Positions 42,895 through 52,063 are shown, counted from the first letter of the stretch. The stretch: DNA of 64,000 nucleotides from Abditibacterium sp. (GCA_030448265.1 JAUJNG010000005.1:202140-266139), one strand, 5' to 3'. The notes: generated by a model from the letters alone, not told the origin. A program made the numbers and translations.

Positions 42895-44097
42895 ATGCTC
42901 ATTTCCAAACAATCCCAACTCGATTCTTTCGTCACAAATCTGCGCCAGGCCACCCAAAACGGCGCGCCCCTCACCTTCGACACCGAATTCCTCTCCGAAA
43001 AACGCTACTACGCGCGCCTGTGCCTTTTTCAAGTTCTCGCGCCGCTTGAAGAGGGCGTCATCGAAGCCGCCATCGACCCCTTCGACCTCGATTTAACCCC
43101 GCTTCTCCAACTTATCGCCGATGAAACGGTCGTCAAAATCGTCCATTCCGGCTCGTCGGACTTGCAGATTCTGTGGCAGAGCTTCGACGCCCCCGCCAAA
43201 AACGTTTTCGATACGCAAATCGCGGCGGCTTTTCTGGGATACGGCCATCAAATCGGCTACGCGGATTTGGTTCGAAAAATCACCGCGACGAACCTCTCCA
43301 AAACCATGCAATACACCGATTGGAGCGTTCGCCCTTTGTCCGAAGAGCAAATCGAATACGCCCTCGCCGATGTGCGCTACCTGCCGCCGCTGTATTTTCA
43401 TCTCAAGGCCGAATTGGAGCGGCGCGGGCGTCTCGATTGGGCCATTACTGAATTCGAGCGCGGTCAAACGCGCGCGGTGCGGGTGCAAAACGACGACGAA
43501 TCTTACAAACGCCTCAACTTATCGGGTTTGGGTCGCAAACAACTGGCGGTGGTGCGCGAAATCGCCAAAGTGCGCGAGGAACTGGGCCGCGCGAGCGACA
43601 AACCGCCGTCGTTCATCCTGCCCGACCTGGCGCTGCTTCAAATGGCGCGGCAGCAGCCCAAAACTGTCGCCGATTTGCGCGCCGTGCGCGGCGTGCCAGG
43701 CATCCCCGACGCGCAGGCCAAACGTTTTCTAAGCGCGATTCAAACCGCGCTCGAAAGCGATCCACAGAGTTGGCCGGTCGCGCATTCGGGCGAGCGGCCC
43801 GATCCGCGTCTCGAATCCATCGTGGCGCTTTTGGGCGTGGTGGCGGGCGCGCGCGCGACGGCGCAGGAAGTCTCGCGCAATTATCTCGCGCCGCGCGACG
43901 CGCTTTTCAATCTGGCGAAATGGTGGCTGGATGGCCGTGAACAGAGCGCCTCGGACGAAGAACTGCTCATTCTGGAAGACTGGCGCGGTGAGATTCTGGG
44001 CCGCGATTTGTTGAAACTGCTCGACGGCGACGCCGTGATTGCGCTCGATAAAGCGACCGGACTGCCTGAATTGCGAAGGCTAAAGGATGAAGGATGA
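42895..44097 (+). CDS. rnd: ribonuclease D
   Basis: The 400-residue exonuclease has the DEDDy residues in LTFDTEFLSEKRYYA, IVHSGSSDLQIL and EYALADVRYLPPLY, then an HRDC domain. It trims the 3' ends of stable RNAs. Its final residues (RRLKDEG) read into the left arm of the GGCTAAAGGATGAAGGC repeat. Confidence 0.92.
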   Translation: MLISKQSQLDSFVTNLRQATQNGAPLTFDTEFLSEKRYYARLCLFQVLAPLEEGVIEAAIDPFDLDLTPLLQLIADETVVKIVHSGSSDLQILWQSFDAPAKNVFDTQIAAAFLGYGHQIGYADLVRKITATNLSKTMQYTDWSVRPLSEEQIEYALADVRYLPPLYFHLKAELERRGRLDWAITEFERGQTRAVRVQNDDESYKRLNLSGLGRKQLAVVREIAKVREELGRASDKPPSFILPDLALLQMARQQPKTVADLRAVRGVPGIPDAQAKRFLSAIQTALESDPQSWPVAHSGERPDPRLESIVALLGVVAGARATAQEVSRNYLAPRDALFNLAKWWLDGREQSASDEELLILEDWRGEILGRDLLKLLDGDAVIALDKATGLPELRRLKDEG

Positions 44098-44195
44098 AGG
44101 CTAAATCACTTCCAGTTTTTCGCAGCCCCGCTTGATTTAGCCTTTAGCCTTCATCCTTTAGCCTTTAAGAATCGCCTTCATCCTTTAGCCTTCAT
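44076..44195. repeat. inverted repeat, GGCTAAAGGATGAAGGC family, copy 2 (flipped)
   Basis: Arms 44076-44108 and 44133-44166 pair; an extra half unit follows at 44175-44195. The loop (CTTCCAGTTTTTCGCAGC...) is the reverse complement of the loop of copy 1 with nine extra bases, so the two copies lie in opposite orientations. Confidence 0.92.
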
Positions 44196-44201
44196 TTTCC
44201 C

Positions 44202-45308
44202 ATGACCTGCTGGATCGAAATCAATCGCGCCGCGCTGCGCCACAACTTCGCCGCGCTTCAAACCCTGGTCGGCGAGGCCCAAATCATCGCCGTCGTCAAA
44301 GCCAATGCCTACGGCTGCGGCGCGCTCGAATGCAGCCGCGTCTTTTCCGATGCGGGCGCTGCGATGCTCGCCGTGACGCGCGTCGAAGAAGCCGTTTCCC
44401 TGCGCGATGGCGACATCGAAACTCCGATTTTATTGCTGTCTCCCACCCTCGAAGACGAACTCGAAACCGTCGTCCGTCTCGATTTAACCGCCTCTATCGC
44501 CAGTTTCGAGGAAGCCGAAAAGTTGAATCGAATCGCCGCGAAACTGGGCAAAACCGCGAAAATCCACCAAAAAATCAATACCGGCATGAACCGTTTCGGC
44601 GCGCGGCCCGAATTCGCCGGTGAAATCGCGGCCAAGGCGCGGCGCCTCGAAAACATATGGCTGAATGGCGCTTTCACCCATTTCGCAAACGCTACCGCCC
44701 GCGATCATACGCCCACCAGAAATCAATGGGAAGAGTTCCAAAACGCGACCTGCGGCCTCAAAGAAATCACGCTGCACGTCTGCAACTCCGCCGCGCTGCT
44801 GCGCTTTCCCGAAATGCGAGGGGACGCCGTGCGTCCTGGCACTCTGCTTTACGGCCAATATCCGGTGCCCGAACTCGCCGTCATCGCCGACCTGCGGTTG
44901 CAAGACCCGTTCGCAGCCAAAGCGCGCATCGTGGCAATTCAAAATCTCAAACGGGGTGAAAAATTCGGCTATGGAAGCGAATGGACGGCACCCAAAGACT
45001 CCAAACTCGCGATTTTAGCCGTCGGCTGGGCCGATGGGCTGGCGATGGAGCCGCGCGCCCGTGCCGAATCGCCGCTCCAAGCCATCAAATCGGGCCTCGA
45101 ACGCGCCGCGCGATTGCAAAAGAACGCCAACGCGAATCGCATGGTCACGATTCGCGGCCAAAAAGCGCCCATCGTGGGCCGGATTGCGATGCAAACCTGC
45201 GCGATTGACGTGTCGCAAATCGAAGGCGTGCAAATCGGTGATGAAGTCGTGGTGCCGATGCGACGGCTCGCGGCGGGGCAGAATCTGCCGCGCGTTTATG
45301 TCGATTGA
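44202..45308 (+). CDS. alr: alanine racemase
   Basis: The 368-residue PLP enzyme has the lysine motif IIAVVKANAYGCGALE, INTGMNRFGARPEF and the catalytic tyrosine region GEKFGYGSEWT. It makes D-alanine for peptidoglycan. A VanX-like D-Ala-D-Ala dipeptidase and a FemAB protein elsewhere in the window act on the same pathway. Confidence 0.94.
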   Translation: MTCWIEINRAALRHNFAALQTLVGEAQIIAVVKANAYGCGALECSRVFSDAGAAMLAVTRVEEAVSLRDGDIETPILLLSPTLEDELETVVRLDLTASIASFEEAEKLNRIAAKLGKTAKIHQKINTGMNRFGARPEFAGEIAAKARRLENIWLNGAFTHFANATARDHTPTRNQWEEFQNATCGLKEITLHVCNSAALLRFPEMRGDAVRPGTLLYGQYPVPELAVIADLRLQDPFAAKARIVAIQNLKRGEKFGYGSEWTAPKDSKLAILAVGWADGLAMEPRARAESPLQAIKSGLERAARLQKNANANRMVTIRGQKAPIVGRIAMQTCAIDVSQIEGVQIGDEVVVPMRRLAAGQNLPRVYVD

Positions 45309-45369
45309 CTGAACGACCTTCTCTCCCAAACAAATTCAAACGGTTCACCTCCAACCGCATTGGGCGCGA

Positions 45370-46158
45370 TTAGCCGAAGAAGGATTGTATCGCGTGTTCG
45401 TTGGCACTTCGCGCTTGCTGATAAGCCGCAGCGTAATTAAAAACGGCGGTTACATCATCGAAAAATCGGAAGTCAAAGCGCGTTGCTTGATTTTTCCAGG
45501 TTGGAGATTTCATCAGCGCATCGAAGCGCAACTTTTTTGGTTCGTCGCGTCCCACAATGAACAGTCGTGTTCGCCATAAAGGATGAATGGTATCCAATCG
45601 CTGGAGACCAGTCAAAACATCGGTGGAGTGTTCGACCTCAAACGCGCAATGCGGAATGAGTTCTCCGCGCTCTTCCCGAAACCACAGAACATCAATCAGC
45701 TTGATGATTTTCTTTTCTTCCTCGTGCAAGCGCGGCACGTCGCTCAGGCCACTTTGCAAAGTGACCAGTTCGCGAAGCGGTTTACCCTCGAAAACGCGCT
45801 TTGTCTGGTCGTCGGCGGGCGCGTAAGTCTCAAAATTGTTGGCGCGCCCGATGTAAAGCAATTTGCCCTGAATCTCGTCGGTGATTTCTTTGGTGGTCGG
45901 AACGCCGATGGTTGCCAATTCCAAATCATCTTCGAGCAAGCGATATTTTCCGCTGCCCTCTTCGAGCGACTCAAAAATTGAATAAGCGCGCACAACTTGA
46001 CGCACTTTTTCATCGACGCGCGTATTATTTGCCGCTTTGGGATGTCTCTTAGCAATTTCAGCGATGTCTTTAGTGTGCGCTTCGCCGCCCAATTTGCGGA
46101 GCGCATCGGCAACTACATCTTTCCATGTCATTTCGATGTTAGCTGGTTCGGTTTTCAT
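45370..46158 (-). CDS. restriction endonuclease-like protein with N-terminal winged helix
   Basis: The first 80 residues are a HARE-like winged helix (WKDVVADALRKLGGEAHTKD then RQVVRAYSIFESLEEG). The C-terminal half has VLWFREERGELIPHCAFEVE HST, a PD-(D/E)xK-type pattern with FEVE as the metal site, and RFDFRFFDDV. The ATG at 46158 overlaps the methyltransferase stop (ATGA), so this is the R gene of an M-R pair. The methyltransferase shares the same winged helix type. The specificity is unknown. Confidence 0.75.
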   Translation of the reverse strand: MKTEPANIEMTWKDVVADALRKLGGEAHTKDIAEIAKRHPKAANNTRVDEKVRQVVRAYSIFESLEEGSGKYRLLEDDLELATIGVPTTKEITDEIQGKLLYIGRANNFETYAPADDQTKRVFEGKPLRELVTLQSGLSDVPRLHEEEKKIIKLIDVLWFREERGELIPHCAFEVEHSTDVLTGLQRLDTIHPLWRTRLFIVGRDEPKKLRFDALMKSPTWKNQATRFDFRFFDDVTAVFNYAAAYQQARSANEHAIQSFFG

Positions 46159-47302
46159 GCAGCGGCGAGTTTATAACGCCCGTTGCCGAGCGGAACGACG
46201 CCGCGCCCTTCGCGCACCACGCGGCGAATCGTGCAAGTCCAGGTCGGGACGGTGCGGGTTCGTTCGTGCGCGGCCACACGTTCGTAGATTTGCGAGAGCG
46301 AGGCTTCGCCGCCCAACTGCGCCAGAGCCTCGCGCACCAACTGCGCCCAACTGGGCGACTGCCTTTTCGCTTTGGGCGCAAAAATCACGCTCCATTTTTC
46401 GCTCGCACACGCAAAAGAAAGCGAAAGCTGGCTCCTCAATTCGTCTTTGAAGCGCGCGATGGCGATTTTCACAAACGCCGTTTCCAATTCAAACCCCACA
46501 AAACGCCGTCCCAAACGCGCGGCGACGACGCCGGTCGTGCCGGAGCCGCAAAACGGATCGAGAACCAAATCGGCGGGTTGGGAACTGGCGCGCAGTATTC
46601 GGTCGAGCAGAATTTCGGGTTTCTGGGTCGGATGGCGGCCAAAACGCTTTTCCCATTTTGCGGGCGCGGGAAGTTTCCACACCGATTGCATTTGCTTGTC
46701 GCCACCATCGCGTTTCATGCTGGCGTAGTCGAAAAAGTGTTTCGACTTCGGCGTTTTGCGCGCCCATAAAATCGTTTCGTGCGCGTGGTGAAATAGCGAC
46801 ACGCTAAATTCGGCGGCGGATTGGTTTTTTGCCACGCGATGTCGTTCAAAATCTTGAAACCCAGCGTTTGCAGCGCGAATCCGACGCTGAAAATGTTGTG
46901 TGCCGTCCCCGAAATCCAGATCGCGCCGTCGCTTTTGAGCAGGCGATGGCATTGCCGCAGCCATTGCAGGTTGAAGGCGTGGATTTCCTCGAAAGTCGCG
47001 GCTTTGTCCCAGTCGCCCTTGTTGACGCTCACCATTTGCCCGTTTTGACACGTCATGCCGCCGTTCGACAGAAAATAAGGCGGGTCGGCGAAGATGAGAT
47101 CGAAAGTTTCCGCTTTGGCGCGGCGCAGCAGTTCGAGCGCATCGCCCTGATAGAGCCTCAAACCGCGATTGGGGTCGTGAAAGCGCGGTGTGGGCGTGGC
47201 GGGGTCGGAAAAACCGGCGCGCAGTTCGGGCGAGAGGTTGGAAAACGGCTCGAAAAGCTGGACGGAGAGGCCCAGTTCGGGATGAAAAGTGGTTTCGGGC
47301 AA
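46155..47302 (-). pseudogene. type II DNA methyltransferase (beta class, N4/N6), single-base frameshift
   Basis: In one frame lie RLYQGDALELL, FADPPYFLSNGG (motif IV) and INDIAWQKTNPPPNLACRYF; just after that, near 46788, the homology moves to another frame with HETILWARKTPKSKHFF, then FGRHPTQKP, LDPFCGSGTTG (motif I) and a HARE-like winged helix (LVREALAQLGGEASLSQ). One base is missing at TTCAC/CACGCG. The enzyme would methylate the site cut by the overlapping nuclease. The 5' end is unclear: no ATG follows the repeat at 47328, and TTG at 47302 is the best start. A sequencing error cannot be excluded. Confidence 0.82.
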
Positions 47303-47327
47303 GACGGATCGGATCGTATCAGGATCA

Positions 47328-47413
47328 GAGGCGAGAAGCGAGAGGCGAGAAGCGAGAGGCGAGAAAGTTTTGCCCCCAAGTTCTCGCCTCCCGCCTCTCG
47401 TTTCTCGCCTCTC
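47328..47413. repeat. inverted repeat, GAGGCGAGAAGCGAGAGGC family, copy 1
   Basis: Left arm units GAGGCGAGAAGCGAGAGGCG face CTCGCCTCCCGCCTCTCG. It lies between the methyltransferase and the next gene upstream and occupies the space where the methyltransferase start would be expected. Further copies are at 50723 and 57189. Confidence 0.92.
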
Positions 47414-47876
47414 ACGGAATCCGGCACTCTTCAACTTCCTGGGGCGTGATTTTTCCGATGAGCTGGCCGCCGACGCGCATTTTTTTGAGGCCGATGGCGG
47501 CGCGCGGCGCGTATTTGGGGTTGCGCGTGACGTAGGCGACGCGGCGCACATAGGACGCGGGGCAGCTCCACACTTCGCCGCCTTCATCATTCAAAAAGAC
47601 GCCCCACACTTCGTCGGCGCGTTCCAGCATTTCCGAGGTGATGAAAATCGGCGGGTGCGGGCTTTTGGCGCACTTGATGACGATGTGGGTCTTGCCGCGC
47701 GCGCCCTCGTTTTTGGCGCGGTCGCAGACCATCTGGACGCCGAATTTTTCGCCCACCAGCCGCGCCAGGCGGCGGCCCCACGCCACGGGCGCCTGATTGA
47801 CTTCGCTGTCGGGGCGCCGCGTCGCAACCGAGGGGCGCGGTTTGGTTTTGGGTGATTTCGGCTTGGGTGCGGTCAT
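47412..47876 (-). CDS. hypothetical protein upstream of the R-M genes
   Basis: The 154-residue protein has a basic N-terminus (PKPKSPKTKPRPS) and a mixed alpha/beta body (KTHIVIKCAKSPHPPIFITS, ADEVWGVFLNDEGGEVWSCP). No family recognised. The same strand and direction as the R-M genes suggest it may belong to the locus, but a hairpin repeat separates them. Confidence 0.6.
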   Translation of the reverse strand: MTAPKPKSPKTKPRPSVATRRPDSEVNQAPVAWGRRLARLVGEKFGVQMVCDRAKNEGARGKTHIVIKCAKSPHPPIFITSEMLERADEVWGVFLNDEGGEVWSCPASYVRRVAYVTRNPKYAPRAAIGLKKMRVGGQLIGKITPQEVEECRIP

Positions 47877-47905
47877 CGAATCAATTTTGGCGTGAGAAGG
47901 AATTG

Positions 47906-48427
47906 TTATCTCGGCGGTTTTTCAAAATGGTGAAAGTCGTTGATGCGGCTCCAGCGCCCGCCCCAAATCCAGCCGCGACTTTCAAAAGCGCGCACCACCG
48001 GCCCGTCTTCCAGAATCGTGCCGAGCGCGTTCGCATTGTAGGTCGCATCGGGCGGCAAAATTAAATCGCCGCGCCGGTAGGGGTTCTGGCGCGGGTTAAT
48101 GTCGATGGCGCGACCCGTCGCGTGATGGGAAAGCGTCGGTTTGCCCAGTTTGAGGCGATAATTGAACGCCGAGCAGTTGTTTTGCGCCATCGAAACTTCG
48201 TCGCTCCAACCGAAAACGACGACGGGCGTCATTTGGAAAATCGGAAAGCGCGCCGCCAGGATTTCGGCGAAAATGGCGCGGATTTCAGGTTCCAAATCGC
48301 AGTGCGCCACTAAATGCCCGATTTGAACTTCGCCGTTGAAACCCTGAAATTCGAGGTCGAGAAGCGTTTGACTCGCCAGAATTTCGGGCGGCGCGGGCGA
48401 ATTTTGCAGGGCTTGTGCGAGCGTCAT
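47906..48427 (-). CDS. M15 family peptidase (VanY / L-Ala-D-Glu endopeptidase-like)
   Basis: The 173-residue protein has the zinc motif LSHHATGRAIDINPRQNP and the late DFHHFEKP typical of M15B/C peptidases. It has no signal peptide, which is unusual for wall hydrolases; it may act on recycled muropeptides. This is the second M15 enzyme in the window, the other being VanX-like. Confidence 0.82.
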   Translation of the reverse strand: MTLAQALQNSPAPPEILASQTLLDLEFQGFNGEVQIGHLVAHCDLEPEIRAIFAEILAARFPIFQMTPVVVFGWSDEVSMAQNNCSAFNYRLKLGKPTLSHHATGRAIDINPRQNPYRRGDLILPPDATYNANALGTILEDGPVVRAFESRGWIWGGRWSRINDFHHFEKPPR

Positions 48428-48437
48428 TTTTGTTTTT

Positions 48438-48699
48438 CAAACACAGAGAACACGGAGGGACAGAGGGCACAGAGAATTTTTGAGAGAAATTAAAAACCCA
48501 AGTTGCTACCTACGGCTGCCAGCAGGCTGAAGCCTCGGCAACCAAACCAAGGCCACCTTCGTGGCCTATGGATGCAGGTGTAGCCTGCGAAAGCAGGCTT
48601 GGTTTGGTTGCCGAGGCTTCAGCCTGCTGGCAGCCGTAGGTAGCAACTTGGGTTAAAAACTTAAAATCTCTCCGCGCCCTCTGCCCCTCTGTGTTTGAA
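48438..48699. repeat. nested inverted repeats: CACAGAG element with a 57-bp-arm element inside
   Basis: Outer arms (about 48438-48480 and 48660-48699) belong to the CACAGAG family, with a deletion on the right. Inside is an element with perfect 57-base arms, 48495-48551 and 48598-48654. Its loop holds two small hairpins, GGCCACCTTCGTGGCC and AGCCTGCGAAAGCAGGCT, so a cloverleaf can be drawn. Confidence 0.93.
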
Positions 48700-48700
48700 T

Positions 48701-49369
48701 TTACTTTCGAGAACTTTCCAAAATCGCTTCGAGCGCGTTTTTGGCGGCTTCGTCTTCGGCGGCTTTTTTGGAAATGCCCTGCCCGCGCCCGCGCACTTCG
48801 TCGAGCAGCAAGACCTGCGAGGAAAACCCGCGCGCCGCGCCGCCGGTTTGATAGCGCGGCGTGCCCAGCCCGATGCTTTGCGTGAGTTCCTGCAAGCGGT
48901 TTTTGAAGGGCACGAGCGTCGCCGGATCGCGCGCCAGTTCGGGCGCGAGGTTTTGGAGCACGAAATCGCGCGCCGTTTCCCAGCCGTGCGCGAGGAAAAT
49001 CGCGCCGGTGAGGGCTTCAAAGGCATCCGACAGGTTGGAAGGCCGATGGGCGCCTCCGGCAGAGTCTTCGCCGCGCCCGAAACGCAGAAAACGGCCTAAA
49101 TCGAGTCTTTGCGCCGCCGCCGCGAGCGCTTCGCGCCGCACCGCCGCGATTTTGCGGTTGGTGAGCTGCCCTTCCGGTAAGTTCGGCTCGGTTCGATAGA
49201 AATGCTCAGCCACAATCGCGCCGACAAGCGCATCGCCCAGAAATTCCAGGCGCTGATTCGATTGAAGTGTGCGCTCAAGCCCTTCGCCGACCGATGATGG
49301 ATGCGAAAGGGCGAGTTGCAGCAGTTCGGCGGGGAGTTCGAGGCCGAGAATCGCGGTTAGTTCGTCCAT
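48701..49369 (-). CDS. rnc: ribonuclease III
   Basis: The 222-residue enzyme has the signature RLEFLGDALVGAIVAEHF and LSDAFEALTGAIFL, followed by a C-terminal double-stranded RNA-binding domain (GISKKAAEDEAAKNALEAIL). It processes rRNA and structured RNAs; the many hairpins transcribed in this genome would be natural substrates. The start at 49369 (MDELTAIL) excludes repeat-coded residues. It lies just after fabF, the usual order. Confidence 0.94.
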   Translation of the reverse strand: MDELTAILGLELPAELLQLALSHPSSVGEGLERTLQSNQRLEFLGDALVGAIVAEHFYRTEPNLPEGQLTNRKIAAVRREALAAAAQRLDLGRFLRFGRGEDSAGGAHRPSNLSDAFEALTGAIFLAHGWETARDFVLQNLAPELARDPATLVPFKNRLQELTQSIGLGTPRYQTGGAARGFSSQVLLLDEVRGRGQGISKKAAEDEAAKNALEAILESSRK

Positions 49370-49402
49370 ATTGGGGCGGATTCTCGATGCGATGCGCGCC
49401 TT

Positions 49403-49475
49403 GTAGGGACATGGCTTGCCGTGTCCTTGGTGAGAGTCATACGCTTTCCACAGACACGGCAAGCCATGTCCCTAC
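49403..49475. repeat. inverted repeat, GTAGGGACATGGCTTGCC
   Basis: Arms 49403-49425 and 49453-49475 are perfect 23-base complements. It separates fabF and rnc. The opening GTAGGG resembles the GTAGGGGCGTAGC family, but the cores differ. Confidence 0.94.
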
Positions 49476-50719
49476 GAACTCCAGCGACGCAGCGCCAAAG
49501 TCGCGTAATGCCCGCCGAACCCCGTCGCGTTGCTCAGCGCGACTTCAAATTCGCCTTTGCGCGAATGGTTGGGCACATAATCCAGGTCGCATTCCGGATC
49601 CGGCTCGAAATGGTTGATCGTCGGCGGCAAAATCTGGTTTTCGAGCGCTTTCACGGTCGCAATCAGTTCGACCGCGCTGCCGCCGCCCAACAGATGGCCG
49701 ATTTGCGATTTGGTCGAAGACATGGGGATTTTGTGCGCCCGTTCGCCGAAAACGCTTTTCACGGCGCGGCTTTCGACCGGATCGTTGGTGGGCGTCGAAG
49801 TGCCGTGCGCGTTGATGTAGCCGATTTCGTCCTTGTCCAGCTTCGCCATGTCGAGCGCCAGTTCCATCGCTTTGGAGTAGCCGGAGCCGTCTTCTCGCAT
49901 TCCGGTCATGTGGTAGGCGTCGCCGGTGAAGCCGTAGCCCAAAAGTTCGGCGTAAATGCGCGCGCCGCGCGCCTGGGCGTGCGACAGTGACTCCAAAACC
50001 AGGCTTCCGGCACCTTCGCCGATGACGAAACCATCGCGGTCTTTGTCGAAGGGGCGCGAGGCGGTCAGAAAATCGTCGTTGCGCCGCGACAGGGCGCGCA
50101 TATTGGCGAATCCCGCCACGCCGCAGTTGGAAATCGGGGCTTCGGTGCCGCCCGCGATGATGGCGTCGGCCTCGCCGCGCGCCACCATGTCGAAGGCCAC
50201 ACCAATGGCGTGCGCCGACGAGGTGCAGGCCGAAACCACGGCGGTATTGGGGCCGCGCGCGCCGATGCGAATCGAGACATGGCCGGCGGCCATGTTGACG
50301 ATCATCATCGGGATCAGAAACGGCGAAACGCGGTCGGGGCCGCCCTGCATGAACTTGGCGTGCTCGATTTCCCAGGTCTGCAACCCGCCCACGCCGCAGC
50401 CGATGATAACCCCGATGCGGTCGCAGTTGTCGTCGTTGATTTCGAGTTTCGAGTCGGCGACGGCTTCTTCGGATGCCACCACCGCGAACTGCACAAAGCG
50501 ATCCATGCGTTTGGCTTCGCGTTTGTCGATGAAATCGGTGGTCACGAAGTCGGAAACTTCGCCCGCGAAGCGCACCTGATGGCGCGCGGTATCAATCAGC
50601 GTCATCGGTTTGACGCCGTTTTTCGAGGTGACGATGCCGTCCCAGAACTTGGGCACGCCAATGCCGATGGGCGTCACGGCGCCCAGGCCGGTGATAACAA
50701 CTCGTTCAAACTCTCGCAT
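49472..50719 (-). CDS. fabF: 3-oxoacyl-[ACP] synthase II
   Basis: The 415-residue condensing enzyme has the active-site cysteine in VVSACTSSAHAIG and histidines in NAHGTSTPTND and SQIGHLLGGGSAVE. It extends acyl-ACP with malonyl-ACP. It follows acpP with a hairpin repeat between and ends just before another. Confidence 0.96.
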   Translation of the reverse strand: MREFERVVITGLGAVTPIGIGVPKFWDGIVTSKNGVKPMTLIDTARHQVRFAGEVSDFVTTDFIDKREAKRMDRFVQFAVVASEEAVADSKLEINDDNCDRIGVIIGCGVGGLQTWEIEHAKFMQGGPDRVSPFLIPMMIVNMAAGHVSIRIGARGPNTAVVSACTSSAHAIGVAFDMVARGEADAIIAGGTEAPISNCGVAGFANMRALSRRNDDFLTASRPFDKDRDGFVIGEGAGSLVLESLSHAQARGARIYAELLGYGFTGDAYHMTGMREDGSGYSKAMELALDMAKLDKDEIGYINAHGTSTPTNDPVESRAVKSVFGERAHKIPMSSTKSQIGHLLGGGSAVELIATVKALENQILPPTINHFEPDPECDLDYVPNHSRKGEFEVALSNATGFGGHYATLALRRWSS

Positions 50720-50722
50720 TTT

Positions 50723-50797
50723 GAGAAGCGAGAGGCGAGAGGCGAGAGGCGAGAAGCGAATTTCTCGCCTCCCACCTCTTGCGTCTCGCCCCTCGTT
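50723..50797. repeat. inverted repeat, GAGGCGAGAAGCGAGAGGC family, copy 2
   Basis: GAGAAGCGAGAGGCGAGAGG faces CTCGCCTCCCACCTCTTGCG with some mismatches. It fills the acpP-fabF gap. Confidence 0.88.
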
Positions 50798-51037
50798 TTA
50801 GCCTTCGGATTTTTTGTCGATATACGACACCGCTTCGCCCACGGTGGTGATTTTTTCGGCGTCTTCGTCGGGGATTTCGATCTCGAATTCCTCTTCAAAA
50901 CGCATCACAAGCTCGACGACATCGAGCGAATCGGCGCCCAGATCTTCAACGAAACGCGCCTGCGGGGTCACGATACCAGCATCAACCGACAACTCGTCGG
51001 CCACGATCTCTTTAACTTTATCGGCAACAGCAGCCAT
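50798..51037 (-). CDS. acpP: acyl carrier protein
   Basis: The 79-residue acidic protein has [17 protein letters not shown], where the serine receives 4'-phosphopantetheine. GGAGGA lies ten bases before the ATG, a strong ribosome site. It sits between fabG and fabF. Confidence 0.96.
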   Translation of the reverse strand: MAAVADKVKEIVADELSVDAGIVTPQARFVEDLGADSLDVVELVMRFEEEFEIEIPDEDAEKITTVGEAVSYIDKKSEG

Positions 51038-51180
51038 TTTTTCTGTCCTCCAGAATGTTGTGTGAAAATTGCAAAAGGGTTTGCGCCTTTACTTTACCCA
51101 ATTCACGCGCGCGCCAACAACTCAGCTTTCGACGTTGGGGCGCTTTGGCGGCTTGGAAGCTACCTCATTAGGGTGGATTT

Positions 51181-51293
51181 GCAGCGACTAAAGTCACCGC
51201 AACAACGACGCGAAGCCCGCCTGCGCGGACTGGATGCCCCTCAACCTGCGAAGGCAGGTTTTGCGTCGTTGTTGCGGTGACTTTAGTCGCTGC
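51181..51293. repeat. inverted repeat with perfect 31-bp arms and hairpin-bearing loop
   Basis: Arms 51181-51211 and 51263-51293 (GCAGCGACTAAAGTCACCGC...) are exact complements. The loop has CCGCCTGCGCGG and AACCTGCGAAGGCAGGTT, giving a three-way shape like the elements at 48495 and 55941. It fills much of the 281-base acpP-fabG gap, with an extra AACCT/AGGTT hairpin at 51300. Confidence 0.94.
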
Positions 51294-51318
51294 AAGAGGA
51301 ACCTATCGAGACAGGTTC

Positions 51319-52056
51319 TCAATCCATCACCAGACCGCCATCGACATTGAAGGTCTGTCCGGTGATGTAGCGCGCGCCCTCTGACGCCAAAAACAGCGCC
51401 AAATGGGCCACATCGTCGGCCTCGCCGAGCTTTCCGAGCGGAATCTGGCCCAAAAGCGCGGTTTTCGCCTCGTCGGACAGTTCCGCCGTCATATCGGTCG
51501 AAATAAAGCCTGGCGCAATGGCATTAACCGTGATGCCGCGCGAACCGAGTTCTTTAGCGATGGATTTGGTGAAACCTAAAAGTCCGGCCTTGGACGCGGC
51601 GTAGTTGGCCTGCCCCGCGTTGCCCATCTGTCCGATAACCGACGAAATGTTGATGATGCGCCCACCTTCGGCCTTGAGCATGGGTCGCGCGACGGCTTTG
51701 GTGGCGTAGAACGCGCCCGATAAATTGACATCGAGAACGCGCTGCCACTGCTCCAATTTCATGCGAATCAGCAAACCGTCGTCGTTGATTCCGGCGTTGT
51801 TGACCAGAATGTCGATTTTGCCGAATTCTTTGACTGAATCCTTGACCGCTTTTTCAACGGCGTCGGCGTCGGCGACATCGACGGCGAGTGCGAGAGCGCG
51901 CCGTCCCAGGGCGCGGATTTCGTTGGCGAGTTCTTCGGGCGCGCTGCGCGCGATGAGAACGCAGTCGGCGCCGTTGTGGGCGTATTTGAGCGCGATGGCG
52001 CGCCCGATGCCGCGCCGCGCGCCGGTGATGAGGGCGACTTTATTTTCCAATTGCAT
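51319..52056 (-). CDS. fabG: 3-oxoacyl-[ACP] reductase
   Basis: The 245-residue SDR has the cofactor motif ALITGARRGIGRAIAL, NNAGINDDGLLIRM, active-site INISSVIGQMGNAGQANYAA SK and APGFISTDM. It reduces 3-oxoacyl-ACP with NADPH. The start at 52056 (MQLENK) is chosen over one at 52083 whose extra residues derive from a repeat. Confidence 0.95.
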   Translation of the reverse strand: MQLENKVALITGARRGIGRAIALKYAHNGADCVLIARSAPEELANEIRALGRRALALAVDVADADAVEKAVKDSVKEFGKIDILVNNAGINDDGLLIRMKLEQWQRVLDVNLSGAFYATKAVARPMLKAEGGRIINISSVIGQMGNAGQANYAASKAGLLGFTKSIAKELGSRGITVNAIAPGFISTDMTAELSDEAKTALLGQIPLGKLGEADDVAHLALFLASEGARYITGQTFNVDGGLVMD

Positions 52057-52063
52057 AATGATG

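Noticed and set aside
47303..47590. Methyltransferase start at 47590
   Set aside because: That extension runs through the GAGGCGAGAAG repeat and the preceding gene in another frame; it has no methyltransferase similarity.
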